DNA of 64,000 bases from Jannaschia helgolandensis (GCF_900109285.1 NZ_FNZQ01000002.1:186001-250000); one strand, 5' to 3'; shown: positions 34,796 to 45,138, counted from the stretch's first letter. Notes: generated from the sequence alone by a model not told the origin. Made by a program: numbers and translations.

Positions 34796-36390
34796 AACGT
34801 TTCGCCACCCTGTTCACCGCGTTGGATCAGACCACAAAGACCACGCTCAAGACTGCTGCGCTGGCTGCGTATTTCGCCGATGCGCCGGAACAGGACCGCC
34901 TCTGGACGATTGCCCTGCTGTCGGGACGCAGACCCAAGCGCACGGTCAACGCCAGACGCTTGTCGGAATGGGCTGCCGAACTGGCGGACCTGCCGATGTG
35001 GCTGTTCAAGGCGAGCTATGATGTGGTGGGTGACCTGGCCGAGACCATCCATCTGGTCCTGCCCGAACCGGGCGCGACCTCGGACCGCAGCCTGACCGAC
35101 TGGATCACCGATATACGCGCCTTGTCAGCCGTCGATGAACCCACGCGCAAGGCCGCGATCCTGCAGGCGTGGGATCGGCTGGCAGGCACGGAGCGCTTCG
35201 TCTTCAACAAGCTGATCACAGGCGGGTTTCGTGTCGGCGTGAGCCAAAAGCTGATGACCCGCGCGCTGGCCCGTGCCACCGGCATTGCAGAAGTGGAACT
35301 GGCGCATCGCCTGATGGGCAACTGGACGCCGGACAGCACAGGCTATGCCGCGCTGATTACGGACCCGGACCCTGACGCTGACCTGAGCCGACCCTATCCC
35401 TTCTGTCTGGCCTATGGCGTCGAGGGAGATGTGGCCAACCTGGGTCCGCCTGCGGATTGGCTGGCGGAATGGAAATGGGACGGCATTCGCGGACAGCTGA
35501 TCCTGCGCGGCGGACAGCATCACCTGTGGTCGCGCGGAGAGGAGTTGATGACCGACCGTTTCCCCGAATTCGCCCGCGCCGCCGATTTCATTCCCGATGG
35601 CACGGTTCTGGACGGCGAAATTCTGGTCTGGGACGCCGAAGCACATCGCCCCCTGCGGTTTTCTGCGCTGCAACCGCGCATCGGGCGCAAGACGGTGCCG
35701 AAGAAATTGCTGGCCGAAGCGCCTGTGATCCTGCGTGCCTATGACCTGCTGGAACAGGGCGGGAAAGACCTGCGCGCCCTGCCCTTTGTCGAACGACGCG
35801 CGCGTCTGGCGACGTTGCTGGCCGACCTGCCGTCGGACGCCCCGGTCGCCATGTCGCCATTGATTCCGTTCGAAACTTGGCACGATCTGGCGAAGGTCCG
35901 CGCCACCGCCCGCGATGCGGATGCCGAGGGTCTGATGCTGAAACGCCGCGACAGCGTTTATCACGTCGGCCGCAAGAAGGGCGACTGGTGGAAGTGGAAG
36001 CTGGACCCTCTCTCGCTGGATGCGGTGATGATCTATGCGCAGGCCGGGCACGGGCGACGGGCGAACCTGTACACCGATTTTACCTTCGCGGTCTGGAAGG
36101 GAAACGAGCTGGTGCCGTTCACCAAGGCCTATTCAGGCCTGACCGACGAGGAGTTTCGCAAGATCACCCACTGGGTGCGGCGCAACACGCTGGCGCGCTT
36201 CGGTCCGGTTCGTCAGGTCCCGCCCGAGCATGTGTTCGAGATCGGGTTCGAGGGCATCCAGAAATCCACGCGCCACAAGTCAGGCGTGGCGTTGCGATTT
36301 CCCAGGATGTTGCGCTGGCGCAGGGACAAGCCGGTGCAGGAAGCGAACTCTCATGATGATTTGCTGCAAATGCTGGAGCAATATGGCTGA
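34792..36390 (+). CDS. ATP-dependent DNA ligase
   Basis: Protein of 532 residues with the adenylation lysine Lys228 in KWDGIRGQ (motif I), the NTP-binding VLDGEILVWD, and the C-terminal OB-fold region. The N-terminal 200 residues are the helical DNA-binding domain of the bacterial Lig family linked to the exonuclease encoded two genes upstream. It would seal nicks in DNA repair. The helicase and phosphoesterase genes often found beside this ligase are not next to it here. Confidence 0.92.
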   Translation: MKRFATLFTALDQTTKTTLKTAALAAYFADAPEQDRLWTIALLSGRRPKRTVNARRLSEWAAELADLPMWLFKASYDVVGDLAETIHLVLPEPGATSDRSLTDWITDIRALSAVDEPTRKAAILQAWDRLAGTERFVFNKLITGGFRVGVSQKLMTRALARATGIAEVELAHRLMGNWTPDSTGYAALITDPDPDADLSRPYPFCLAYGVEGDVANLGPPADWLAEWKWDGIRGQLILRGGQHHLWSRGEELMTDRFPEFARAADFIPDGTVLDGEILVWDAEAHRPLRFSALQPRIGRKTVPKKLLAEAPVILRAYDLLEQGGKDLRALPFVERRARLATLLADLPSDAPVAMSPLIPFETWHDLAKVRATARDADAEGLMLKRRDSVYHVGRKKGDWWKWKLDPLSLDAVMIYAQAGHGRRANLYTDFTFAVWKGNELVPFTKAYSGLTDEEFRKITHWVRRNTLARFGPVRQVPPEHVFEIGFEGIQKSTRHKSGVALRFPRMLRWRRDKPVQEANSHDDLLQMLEQYG

Positions 36391-36440
36391 CAGCCGTTGA
36401 TGACATTGTCGCGGGGTGGTCCGGTCGATACACTTGCAAC

Positions 36441-37319
36441 ATGACACTGCCGCGCTCCGATCCGCCGCTGCCCGCGACCGCGCCCGCCCGCCGTGCGCCG
36501 GAGGGGGCCTGTGATACGCATGTTCACATGCTCGGCGCGCCATCGGATGCCCGGCTGTGGGACGGGCGGGTCGAGGATCCGGCCGAGGGCTGGAACTTCC
36601 GCGATTACATTGCCGCCTACCGCGCGCAGATGACGACCCTCGGCACAACGCATACGGTCATCGTCCAGTCCATTCTTTATGGAACCGACAACGGCCTGGC
36701 CGCCCGGACCATAGATACCCTGGGCCGGGAGACGACCCGCGGGATCGGCCTGGTGACCGATACGGCGACCGAGGATCAACTGGATGATCTGCAGTCCGAA
36801 GGGTTCGAGGGCGTGCGCCTGAACTATGTTCATGGCGGCGTCCTGTCGTGGGATGGCGTCGAGGCGATGGCCCCGCGTCTGGCCGACAGGGGACTGCACG
36901 TGCAGATGCTGTTGCAGGCCGACCGCCATATGGCCGAACTTGCCCCCCGGATCGCCGCGATGCCTGTGCCGGTCGTTCTGGACCACATGGGCTGGCCGGA
37001 CCTGTCGAAAGGAGTCGACGAACCGGGGTTTCGCGCCCTGCTCGACCTGATGGAACATGGCCATGTCTGGGTGAAACTGTCGGCGCCCTATCGCTTTTGC
37101 GCGACACCGTTCGAGGCGGCGGATGCGCATGTTGCGGCGATGCTGGCAGCCAATCCGCTGCGCTGTCTGTGGGGGTCGGATTGGCCGCAGATCATGCTGG
37201 GCGGGGCAAAGCGCGGCGCGGCAGGCGCGCTGCTGGATGCGTTTGACCGGGTTTGCCCGGACGACGAGGTGAGGCAGGCCGTTCTGGTGGACAATCCGGC
37301 CCGTCTTTACGGGTTCTGA
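36441..37319 (+). CDS. Amidohydrolase family protein (PDC lactonase-like)
   Basis: TIM-barrel hydrolase of 292 residues with the N-terminal metal motif DTHVHML and the C-terminal GSDWPQIML carrying the catalytic Asp. The subgroup includes 2-pyrone-4,6-dicarboxylate lactonase (LigI), which opens a lactone in aromatic degradation; no other aromatic pathway gene is nearby, so the substrate is open. Its stop abuts the stop of the convergent C26 gene. About 50 bases separate it from the DNA ligase gene upstream. Confidence 0.85.
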   Translation: MTLPRSDPPLPATAPARRAPEGACDTHVHMLGAPSDARLWDGRVEDPAEGWNFRDYIAAYRAQMTTLGTTHTVIVQSILYGTDNGLAARTIDTLGRETTRGIGLVTDTATEDQLDDLQSEGFEGVRLNYVHGGVLSWDGVEAMAPRLADRGLHVQMLLQADRHMAELAPRIAAMPVPVVLDHMGWPDLSKGVDEPGFRALLDLMEHGHVWVKLSAPYRFCATPFEAADAHVAAMLAANPLRCLWGSDWPQIMLGGAKRGAAGALLDAFDRVCPDDEVRQAVLVDNPARLYGF

Positions 37320-38093
37320 TCAGCCCGCGCGTTGCAAAGGTGTCGACCGTTCCGCGCGCCATGCCCGACAGGCATCGCCGAAAGCCTCGAACAGCGGGCG
37401 CGACACCGGGTCGTCGTCCGCATTCCACTCCGGGTGCCATTGCACGGCCAGCGCAAAGCCCGGTGCGCCGTCGATGAAGATGGCTTCGGGCGTTTCATCG
37501 GGGGCCCAGCCATCAATCCGGACGCGCGGCCCCGGTTGCTTGATCCCCTGCCCGTGCAGCGTGTTTGTCAGGACGGTCTCGGACCGCATCAGCCGGGCAA
37601 ACGGCCCGCCCGGCGTGAAATGCACGTCGTGGCGCAGGGCAAATTTCTCCTCGAGCGTGCCGTCGGGGGGCATGCGGTGATTGGTGCGCCCCGGCAGGTC
37701 GCGGATTTCGGGATGCAGCGTTGACCCGAAGGCGACCGCGATCTCCTGAAAACCACGGCAGATACCCAGAACGGGCTGACCCCGCTCGACCGCCGCGCGG
37801 ATCAGCGGCAGGGCCACGCGGTCGCGGTTGCGGTCGAAGGTGCCATGCGCCTCGGTCTCGGCCTCACCGTATTCCTCGGGGTGGACGTTGGGCCGCCCGC
37901 CGGTCAGCAGAAAGCCGTCGAAGGTTTCAAGCAACTCGTCGATCCCGACCACCGAGGGATCGCCGGGAAAGGTCAGCGGCATCGCACCCGCGACCTTGGA
38001 TACGGCATCAGTGTTCATAGAGCCGTTGGCATGGGCAGGATATTGGTCGTTGATAAGATAGTGGTTCGAGATGATGCCGACGATCGGGCGCAT
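37320..38093 (-). CDS. Gamma-glutamyl-gamma-aminobutyrate hydrolase family (peptidase C26)
   Basis: Class I glutamine-amidotransferase-like hydrolase of 257 residues. The nucleophile is Cys112 in LGICRGFQE and the catalytic His lies in AVQWHPEW. Such enzymes release glutamate from gamma-glutamyl compounds (for example PuuD in putrescine breakdown). ATG at 38093 gives the family N-terminus RPIVGIISNHY; the longer frame to 38183 is not needed. The gene stands convergent to the amidohydrolase. Confidence 0.9.
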   Translation of the reverse strand: MRPIVGIISNHYLINDQYPAHANGSMNTDAVSKVAGAMPLTFPGDPSVVGIDELLETFDGFLLTGGRPNVHPEEYGEAETEAHGTFDRNRDRVALPLIRAAVERGQPVLGICRGFQEIAVAFGSTLHPEIRDLPGRTNHRMPPDGTLEEKFALRHDVHFTPGGPFARLMRSETVLTNTLHGQGIKQPGPRVRIDGWAPDETPEAIFIDGAPGFALAVQWHPEWNADDDPVSRPLFEAFGDACRAWRAERSTPLQRAG

Positions 38094-38313
38094 GTCAGTC
38101 CTCCGGTTACAGGGGAAGATAGCGACCCGGATGCGCTCGCGATAGTCCGGCATCGGCAGATGCGGGGATGCGCTGGCGCACAAGGCCCGTCTGGCCCGTG
38201 GATGACGGCAGGAGCGGCCTGCACTATGCCGCTATCCAGATTGATCCCGAACCGAAGATGGGCGCTTGCCGCGGTCCGTGGGCGCAAAACTCCCGCAACC
38301 CGAGCGGTGGCGG

Positions 38314-38742
38314 TCAGGCCTCGCCCTTAAGGCCCGCCGCTTCGATCCCGGCAAGGCCCGCAACCGCGTCGTTGTCCGATGTGTCGCCGGTGACCCCGAC
38401 CGCGCCGATGATATTATCCTTGGCATCACGCACCAGTATGCCCCCCGGCACCGGAACGACCTGCCCGCCGAACACACCGTTCACGGCAGCCATGAAATAG
38501 GCCTGCTGTTCGGCACGCGCCATCTGGGCCTTGCCTGCCATGCCCAGCATGATCGAGCCATAGGCCTTGCCGTGTGCGATGGCGAAACGGCCCGGTGCGG
38601 CGGCATCGTCCCGTTCGAACGCCTTCACGTTACCACCCGCATCCAGCACGATGACGGACAGTGGTTTCAGATCCATCTCCTTGCCACGCGCCATGATGCC
38701 TTTGATGATCTGGCGGGCGCGGCGCAGGTTGATTTCGGCCAT
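38314..38742 (-). CDS. GlcG/HbpS family protein
   Basis: Protein of 142 residues of the GlcG/HbpS family, whose members include a secreted haem-binding protein and a gene of the glycolate operon of unknown job. The family core is visible in SVIVLDAGGNVKAFERDD and GGILVRDAKDNIIGAVGVTG. It follows malate synthase G on the same strand with about 35 bases between, as in glycolate-use operons, but the glycolate oxidase genes glcDEF are absent. Function in this setting is unknown. Confidence 0.88.
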   Translation of the reverse strand: MAEINLRRARQIIKGIMARGKEMDLKPLSVIVLDAGGNVKAFERDDAAAPGRFAIAHGKAYGSIMLGMAGKAQMARAEQQAYFMAAVNGVFGGQVVPVPGGILVRDAKDNIIGAVGVTGDTSDNDAVAGLAGIEAAGLKGEA

Positions 38743-38779
38743 TGATATGGTCCTTTCGATAAGTTTTCGGTGGGTAGCG

Positions 38780-40927
38780 TCAGCTGGCCTTCAGCTCTAG
38801 CCGACGCCGGTGCAGCACCGGTTCGGTATAGCCGGATGGCTGCACCCGGCCCTTGAACACAAGGTCCTGCGCAGCCTTGTAGGCGATACCGTCGAAGCCG
38901 GGCGCCATCGGCACATAGCTTGGATCGCCCGCATTCTGGGCGTCGACCTTGGCGGCCATCTTCTGCATCCCGGCCTCGACCTGATCGGCAGAGATCACAC
39001 CGTGGTGCAGCCAATTCGCCAGCGCCTGTGACGAAATCCGGCAGGTTGCGCGATCTTCCATCAGGCCGACGTCGTTGATGTCCGGGACCTTGGAACATCC
39101 GATGCCGGCATCGATCCAGCGGACAACATACCCCAGGATGCCTTGCGCATTATTCTCGATTTCCGCCGTGACCTCCGCGTCCGACAGGTTGCGCCCCTCC
39201 ATCACCGGTATGGTCAGCAGATCCTCCAGCGTGCCCCGCGCGCCACCGGCGGCCAGTTCGTCCTGACGGGCCAGAACGTCGACATGATGATAATGCGTCG
39301 CGTGCAGCGTCGCGGCGGTCGGCGACGGAACCCAGGCACAGGTCGCGCCAGCCTGCGGATGACCGATCTTCTGTTCCAGCATGTCGGCCATCAGGTCGGG
39401 CATGGCCCACATCCCCTTGCCGATCTGCGCCCTGCCCTTCAAGCCGCAAGCCAACCCGATATCAACGTTCCGGTCTTCATAAGCCTTGATCCAGAGGGTT
39501 GATTTCATCTCGCCCTTGGGCAGCATCGGTCCGGCTTCCATACTGGTATGTATCTCGTCGCCGGTCCGGTCCAGGAAGCCGGTATTGATGAAGGCCACGC
39601 GCGTCTTGGCGGCCCGTATGCACTCCTTCAGATTGACCGACGTCCGGCGCTCCTCGTCCATGATGCCCAGTTTCACGGTATTCGCGGGCAGACCCAGCAG
39701 CGCTTCGACGCGGGAGAATATCTCGTCCGCGAAGGCGACCTCTTCGGGGCCGTGCATCTTGGGTTTCACGACGTAGACCGACCCTGTCACCGAATTGCGT
39801 GGCCCATCGGTCTTCTTCAGATCGTGCATCGCGATCAGCGTCGTGATCGCCGCATCCATCAGTCCTTCCGGAATCTCGCTGCCGTCGCGAAGCAGGATGG
39901 CCGGGTTCGACATCAGGTGCCCGACATTGCGAATTAACATCAGGGCGCGTCCCTTAGCAGTGATGACGCCACCCGGACCGTTGAATTCCATGTCGGGATT
40001 CAGCGCGCGGGTAAAGGTTTCGCCGCCCTTGGTCACCTGCTCCGAGAGATCGCCTCGCATCAGCCCCAGCCAGTTCGCATAGGCACCGATCTTGTCTTCC
40101 GCATCAACGCAGGCAACCGAATCTTCGCAGTCCATGATCGCGGAGAGCGCCGACTCCAGATGAATCGCGTCCAGACCCATCGGATCGTCACGGCCGATCG
40201 TGCCGTCCCGCGCGATCACCAGAACGATCCCCAGCCCGTTATTGCGCAAAAGAACACGGATCGTGACATCAGTCTCGACCCATCCTTGATAAGCGTGTGG
40301 ATCGGCGATCTCCACGACGTCGGCACCCTTGCGCAGGACGGGTCGATCGTCCTCGATCTTCAGATCGGTCACGTGCTTCCACGACCCCTGAGTCAGCGGC
40401 AGCACCTGATCCAGAAACCCCTTGCCCCAATCGATCACCCGCTGACCGCGCGCCGCGTCATACCCCTTGCCAGACGGCAGATCGCCGATCGCATCCGTGC
40501 CGTAGAGCGCGTCATACAGGTTGCCCCAGCGCGCATTCGCAGCGTTCAGGGCATACCGTGCATTGGTGATCGGCACGACCAGCTGCGGGCCGGGAACCTC
40601 TGCGATTTCCGGGTCAACGCCTTGCGTTTCCAGCGTGAAATCGGGGCCTTCGGGAAACAGATAACCGATGTCGGTCAGAAAAGACTTATAGGCTGTGGCA
40701 TCGTGCGGTTGACCGGCGCGGGCCCTGTGCCAATCGTCGATCCGGGTCTGGATCGAAGCGCGTTTGGCAAGCAAGGCCGCGTTCTTCGGTGCCAGATCGT
40801 GGACGAGCTTCGAAAAGCCGTCCCAGAAGGCGGCGCTATCGACGCCGGTGCCGACAAGTGCCTTGTCGTCTATGAAGCTGGCCAGATCGGTCGAGACCTG
40901 AAGGCCGGATTTATTGATACGGGTCAT
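38780..40927 (-). CDS. glcB: Malate synthase G
   Basis: Enzyme of 715 residues that condenses glyoxylate and acetyl-CoA to malate, using glyoxylate from glycolate or C2 metabolism. The monomeric G type is clear from length and from the [12 protein letters not shown] block near residue 270 and the C-terminal [12 protein letters not shown] region. A GGAAGGAUC ribosome site precedes the ATG. It heads a short operon with GlcG. The enzyme would also work in assimilation of acetyl-CoA from beta-oxidation. Confidence 0.95.
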   Translation of the reverse strand: MTRINKSGLQVSTDLASFIDDKALVGTGVDSAAFWDGFSKLVHDLAPKNAALLAKRASIQTRIDDWHRARAGQPHDATAYKSFLTDIGYLFPEGPDFTLETQGVDPEIAEVPGPQLVVPITNARYALNAANARWGNLYDALYGTDAIGDLPSGKGYDAARGQRVIDWGKGFLDQVLPLTQGSWKHVTDLKIEDDRPVLRKGADVVEIADPHAYQGWVETDVTIRVLLRNNGLGIVLVIARDGTIGRDDPMGLDAIHLESALSAIMDCEDSVACVDAEDKIGAYANWLGLMRGDLSEQVTKGGETFTRALNPDMEFNGPGGVITAKGRALMLIRNVGHLMSNPAILLRDGSEIPEGLMDAAITTLIAMHDLKKTDGPRNSVTGSVYVVKPKMHGPEEVAFADEIFSRVEALLGLPANTVKLGIMDEERRTSVNLKECIRAAKTRVAFINTGFLDRTGDEIHTSMEAGPMLPKGEMKSTLWIKAYEDRNVDIGLACGLKGRAQIGKGMWAMPDLMADMLEQKIGHPQAGATCAWVPSPTAATLHATHYHHVDVLARQDELAAGGARGTLEDLLTIPVMEGRNLSDAEVTAEIENNAQGILGYVVRWIDAGIGCSKVPDINDVGLMEDRATCRISSQALANWLHHGVISADQVEAGMQKMAAKVDAQNAGDPSYVPMAPGFDGIAYKAAQDLVFKGRVQPSGYTEPVLHRRRLELKAS

Positions 40928-41248
40928 GTCGATCCTTCCTTGAGCGTTTGAAGGGATGTAACGCGCAGGTTTCCTATCGGCAACAAGGATTGGTCAAGTT
41001 TTCTTACCGCTTCGCCTCATACGGCATTTGTCTGAACAATATCGCACCTGGTCCCCAACCCTTTGCCCACTTCGACGTCATGTGAACGGTCGCACGCAGG
41101 TCGCGCAGGTTTTCATCGGCATATTCGCCTTCCCCATCATCCTGGCCATGTCGACACCGCCCTCATTTCGCTGTGTTCCCCGCCTCAGCGGAAATAGACT
41201 GGCGCCCCCATTCCGCCAGCCCTAGCTTGCCCGCAAAAGGAGCCTTCC
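40928..41248. other. Divergent promoter region between glcB and pepN
   Basis: About 320 bases without a gene, containing ribosome sites for both divergent genes. I see no RNA gene or recognisable operator in it. Confidence 0.5.
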
Positions 41249-43795
41249 ATGCGCGATGCGACCCCCGAACAGGACCAGACCATCTATCTGGCCGATTATG
41301 CCCCCGTTCCCGTGACGGTGACCCACGTCGATCTGCAGGTCCGTCTGGACCCCTTGGCAACGCGCGTTTCTTCCCGCCTGACCTGTATCCGTCAGGGGCC
41401 GGGCGACATGGTTCTGAATGGCGAACTGCTGAAGCTTCGGGCCGTCCGGCTGGACGGAGAGGAGTTATCTCCAGACGCCTACAGTCTGACCGATACGACG
41501 CTGACGATTCTGAACGCCCCCGACAGCTTCCTTTTGGAAACCGAGGTCGAGATCGCGCCGCAGACCAACAAGGCCCTGTCCGGGCTGTACATGTCCAACG
41601 GCATGTATTGCACACAATGCGAGGCCGAGGGGTTCCGCCGGATCACCTACATGCTGGACCGGCCCGACGTGATGGCGACCTATGACGTGCAGATCGACGC
41701 AGACCTTCCCGTAATGCTGTCGAACGGCGACGAAACCGCTCATGGACACTGGCGCGATCCATGGCCCAAACCGACCTATCTGTTCGCGCTTGTCGCGGGC
41801 GACCTGATCGCGACACACGACAGTTTCACCACGATGGACGGACGCGACGTTGCGCTGAATGTCTGGGTCCGGCCCGGCGACGAGGGGCGGACCGCATATG
41901 CATTGGACAGCCTGAAACGGTCGATGGCCTGGGACGAAAAAGTCTATGGCCGCGTCTATGACCTGTCGGTGTTCAACATCGTGGCGGTCGATGATTTCAA
42001 CATGGGCGCAATGGAAAACAAGGGGTTGAACATCTTCAACTCGAAATATGTCCTGGCTTCGCCTGAAACCGCGACCGATGCGGATTTCGCCAATATCGAA
42101 CGTATCGTCGCGCATGAGTATTTTCACAACTGGACCGGCAACCGCATCACTTGCCGCGACTGGTTTCAGCTGTGTCTCAAGGAAGGGCTGACGGTGTTTC
42201 GCGATCAACAGTTCAGTCAGGACGCGCGCGGTTTTGCGACGCAGCGTATCGGCGATGTGCTGAACCTGCGCGCACGCCAATTTCGCGAAGATGCCGGGCC
42301 GCTGGCCCATCCTGTCCGGCCTGAAAGCTTTGTCGAGATCAATAATTTCTACACCGCCACCATCTATGAGAAAGGTGCCGAGCTTATCGGCATGCTGCGC
42401 ACGCTGGTGGGGGCCGAAGGATATGCTGCCGGATGCGCGCTTTATTTCGAACGGCACGACGGGCAGGCTTGCACCATCGAAGACTGGCTGGCCTGTTTCG
42501 AGGCGGCGACGGGTCGTGATCTGACACAGTTCAAGCTGTGGTATACGCAGGCTGGAACACCAGTCGTGAAGGTGACAGAACACTTTAACGACGGCACGTA
42601 TCGTATTGACCTGGAACAGGTCATCCCCGACACACCGGGTCAGGCAAACAAGAAACCGATGCCGATTCCACTGGCCTTCGGACTACTGGCTCAGGACGGG
42701 TCGGAAGTTGTCGGAACGCAGATCCACGAGCTGACGTCCGAGACCGACCACCTGTCGTTCGATTTGGACGCAAAGCCGGTTCTGTCAATTCTGCGGGGCT
42801 TCTCCGCGCCCGTCATCCTCGACTTCGTCCAACCCGACGCGGAGCGGCTTACCCTGCTTGCGCATGATACCGATCCGTTCAACCGATGGGAGGCCGGTCG
42901 GGCGCTGGCCAAGGACCGGCTGATGCGTGCGGTAACGGACGATGCTGACTTCGACGCGCCATGGCTGGACGCGATGACAACCCTTGCGACTGATACCGAT
43001 GCCGATCCGGCGTTCCGGGCACTGGCGCTTGCCCTTCCGTCCGAAGACGATCTGGCACAGTCGCTGCACAATGCCGATGTCGTCCCCGACCCGGATCGGA
43101 TCTATGCCGTCCGCCGCGCCGCACAGCTTGCGATGGCCGAGCATCTCCGAGACGACCTGTCCGACCTGCGTGAGAGCAATGCCACCCCCGGCAGTTACGA
43201 CCCGAAAGCCGAGGACGCCGGCAAACGGGCGCTTTCCGCTACCCTGCTGCGGTTGCAGACGATGCTCGATGGCGGCAAGGCGGCGCGTGCGGCTTATGAC
43301 GTGGCCAACAACATGACCGATCGCATGGCGGCCTTCGCCTGCCTTCTGGATGCAGGCGACGAGACGGTCGCCCACAGCTTCGAACAGGATTGGCAGGATG
43401 ATCGCCTGGTGATGGACAAGTGGTTCATGGCGCAGGTCGCCCATGCCGCGCCGCGCGATGCGGTGGGTGTGGCCGATCGCTTGACCCGACACAGGGATTT
43501 CGACGCGTCGAACCCCAACAGATTCCGGTCCCTGATCGCGGGGCTGACGGGCGGCAATCCGGCAGGATTTCATAATCCCGATGGTACAGGCTATGAATTC
43601 CTGGCGTCATGGCTGTTGCACCTTGATAAATCGAACCCCCAGACTTCGGCTCGCCTGTCGACGGCATTCGACGGCTGGACCCGCTACGATGCCGACCGTC
43701 AAGCCATGATGAAGGCACAACTGGAGCGAATTTTGGGAACAACAGGTCTCAGCCGTGACCTGTCGGAGATGGTGATCCGGATGCTGAAAGCATGA
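41249..43795 (+). CDS. pepN: Aminopeptidase N (M1 family)
   Basis: Zinc aminopeptidase of 848 residues, the main cytosolic enzyme releasing N-terminal amino acids. The exopeptidase motif GAMEN is at about 253-257, and the zinc motif HEYFHNW begins at His289 with the second zinc ligand Glu in LKEGLTVFRDQQ. The length and C-terminal helical domain match the E. coli type. AAAAGGAG precedes the ATG. It stands alone, ending about 300 bases before the acyltransferase gene. Confidence 0.95.
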   Translation: MRDATPEQDQTIYLADYAPVPVTVTHVDLQVRLDPLATRVSSRLTCIRQGPGDMVLNGELLKLRAVRLDGEELSPDAYSLTDTTLTILNAPDSFLLETEVEIAPQTNKALSGLYMSNGMYCTQCEAEGFRRITYMLDRPDVMATYDVQIDADLPVMLSNGDETAHGHWRDPWPKPTYLFALVAGDLIATHDSFTTMDGRDVALNVWVRPGDEGRTAYALDSLKRSMAWDEKVYGRVYDLSVFNIVAVDDFNMGAMENKGLNIFNSKYVLASPETATDADFANIERIVAHEYFHNWTGNRITCRDWFQLCLKEGLTVFRDQQFSQDARGFATQRIGDVLNLRARQFREDAGPLAHPVRPESFVEINNFYTATIYEKGAELIGMLRTLVGAEGYAAGCALYFERHDGQACTIEDWLACFEAATGRDLTQFKLWYTQAGTPVVKVTEHFNDGTYRIDLEQVIPDTPGQANKKPMPIPLAFGLLAQDGSEVVGTQIHELTSETDHLSFDLDAKPVLSILRGFSAPVILDFVQPDAERLTLLAHDTDPFNRWEAGRALAKDRLMRAVTDDADFDAPWLDAMTTLATDTDADPAFRALALALPSEDDLAQSLHNADVVPDPDRIYAVRRAAQLAMAEHLRDDLSDLRESNATPGSYDPKAEDAGKRALSATLLRLQTMLDGGKAARAAYDVANNMTDRMAAFACLLDAGDETVAHSFEQDWQDDRLVMDKWFMAQVAHAAPRDAVGVADRLTRHRDFDASNPNRFRSLIAGLTGGNPAGFHNPDGTGYEFLASWLLHLDKSNPQTSARLSTAFDGWTRYDADRQAMMKAQLERILGTTGLSRDLSEMVIRMLKA

Positions 43796-44102
43796 CACGT
43801 CCGGATTATCGGGTATCGTCGGGCAATGGGGATCATGCCGACGCGGCTGATTGATTTAGGTGGGTGTTACGGCGCGGCTCATGAGGTCACGCAAGCCATC
43901 ATTCGGGTGCAGAGCGGGCAGGCTTCTTATTTCACCGATATAATGATTAGCGTGCCGCAGGAGCGATGCGTGAAACCCCACGACAGCGGGTTTTTGCGTT
44001 CACCACCAATACGCAGTGGAATTGCTGGCCACGCAGGACTATTTGTCTCATAATCTGACAGGGCTATCATGGACCTGACACTTAGAATGCTGAGGAAGCG
44101 CC
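43796..44102. other. Gap between pepN and acyltransferase genes
   Basis: About 307 bases with no supported gene; a 30-codon frame at 43966 has a good ribosome site but no other support. A hairpin at 43973-43993 is followed by TT, resembling a terminator. Confidence 0.4.
43973..43995 (+). terminator. Weak terminator candidate
   Basis: AAACCC pairs with GGGTTT (6 bp, 9-base loop) with two further T residues. It lies about 180 bases after pepN, so its relation to that gene is uncertain. Confidence 0.4.
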
Positions 44103-44975
44103 ATGCGCGACCGTCTAGATCCAATGATTGCTGAACGGGCCCCATGGTTGTTCGAACCGGGTGTTTCCTCCCGAGCCGCGCGCGGCATCCTTGACCGTCT
44201 TCTGGCCTATGAACGCTCGGTCGAAATCGGCACACATTATATCGATTTGCCCGTCCCCGACATCATGGCGGACCTTGCCCGCCGCATCGCCCGTCGCGTC
44301 ACCGCAACGGGCATTGAAAACGTCCCGACGACCGGTCCCGCCCTTGTCGTGACGAACCATCCCACCGGCATCGCCGACGGCATCATCCTGCACGATCAGC
44401 TGATGCAGCGGCGGTCCGATGCATTCTACTATGCCAACAGCGATATCCTTCGCGTCTTACCGCAGTTTTCGGACATCATCGTTCCCGTCGAATGGCGCGA
44501 GGACAAGCGCACTGTCAGCAAGACACGTGAAACGATGCAACTGACGCGTAAGGCGCTGGAAGCCGGGCGTCTGGGCGTTATCTTTCCCAGCGGACGACTG
44601 GCCAAGCGGCGCGGCCTTCGCCTGCACGAACGTCCGTGGATGGCCTCGGCCGCCATGATCGCGCGCAAGTTCGAATTGCCGGTCATTCCTCTGCACATCC
44701 GGGCGCGCAATTCGGCGATGTTCTATGCCTTCGATGCAATCCACCCGACATTGCGCGATATAACCTTGTTTCATGAAACGCTTAACAAGGACGTGCAGCC
44801 GTATCACCTGACGTTCGGACGGCCACTGGACGGTGCATTGCTGCCAAAGGATGCGAATGTCGGTATCGAAATTCTGCGCGAAGCGACGCTGCGCCTGGGG
44901 TCCGAGCGTCACGGCGAGATCAGTTTGACCGACACCCGCCCGGCATGGCGCGGCTGGGGCACACGGACGGCCTGA
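44103..44975 (+). CDS. PlsC-type acyltransferase
   Basis: Protein of 290 residues from the lysophospholipid acyltransferase family. The active site reads NHPTGIADG, that is His followed by five residues then Asp, one longer than the usual HX4D; a GVIFPSGRLAKRRG block is the second conserved motif. It would esterify a fatty acyl group onto a lysophospholipid or related acceptor at the membrane. GAGGAAG precedes the ATG. A strong terminator follows. Confidence 0.83.
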   Translation: MRDRLDPMIAERAPWLFEPGVSSRAARGILDRLLAYERSVEIGTHYIDLPVPDIMADLARRIARRVTATGIENVPTTGPALVVTNHPTGIADGIILHDQLMQRRSDAFYYANSDILRVLPQFSDIIVPVEWREDKRTVSKTRETMQLTRKALEAGRLGVIFPSGRLAKRRGLRLHERPWMASAAMIARKFELPVIPLHIRARNSAMFYAFDAIHPTLRDITLFHETLNKDVQPYHLTFGRPLDGALLPKDANVGIEILREATLRLGSERHGEISLTDTRPAWRGWGTRTA

Positions 44976-45000
44976 CCTGCCCCGGTTCACGTGCGTTTCG

Positions 45001-45046
45001 AAATGCAAAAACGCCGACCCGATGAAGGGACGGCGTTTTGGCATTT
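45001..45046. terminator. Bidirectional terminator between acyltransferase and tRNA-Leu
   Basis: AAATGC, then AAAACGCCG, pair with CGGCGTTTT and GCATTT around a short loop. The A/T flanks on both sides suit both the plus-strand acyltransferase and the minus-strand tRNA. Confidence 0.75.
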
Positions 45047-45051
45047 CTGGC

Positions 45052-45138
45052 TGGTGCGGTCGGGGGGACTCGAACCCCCACGAGTGTTACCTCACAGCGA
45101 CCTCAACGCTGCGCGTCTACCAATTCCGCCACGACCGC
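45052..45138 (-). tRNA. tRNA-Leu (anticodon GAG)
   Basis: The minus strand folds into a type II tRNA. The acceptor stem is GCGGTCG with CGACCGC, the D region contains GGCGGAATTGGTAGACGC, the anticodon stem CAGCG/CGCTG encloses TTGAGGT (anticodon GAG, reading CUC and CUU), a long variable arm follows, and the T stem-loop is GGGGGTTCGAGTCCCCC. The discriminator is A and CCA is encoded at 45052-45054. Confidence 0.97.

Noticed and set aside
43966-44058. 30-codon plus-strand frame with a good ribosome site after pepN
   Set aside because: Runs through a hairpin and ends in no recognisable protein; too short to support.
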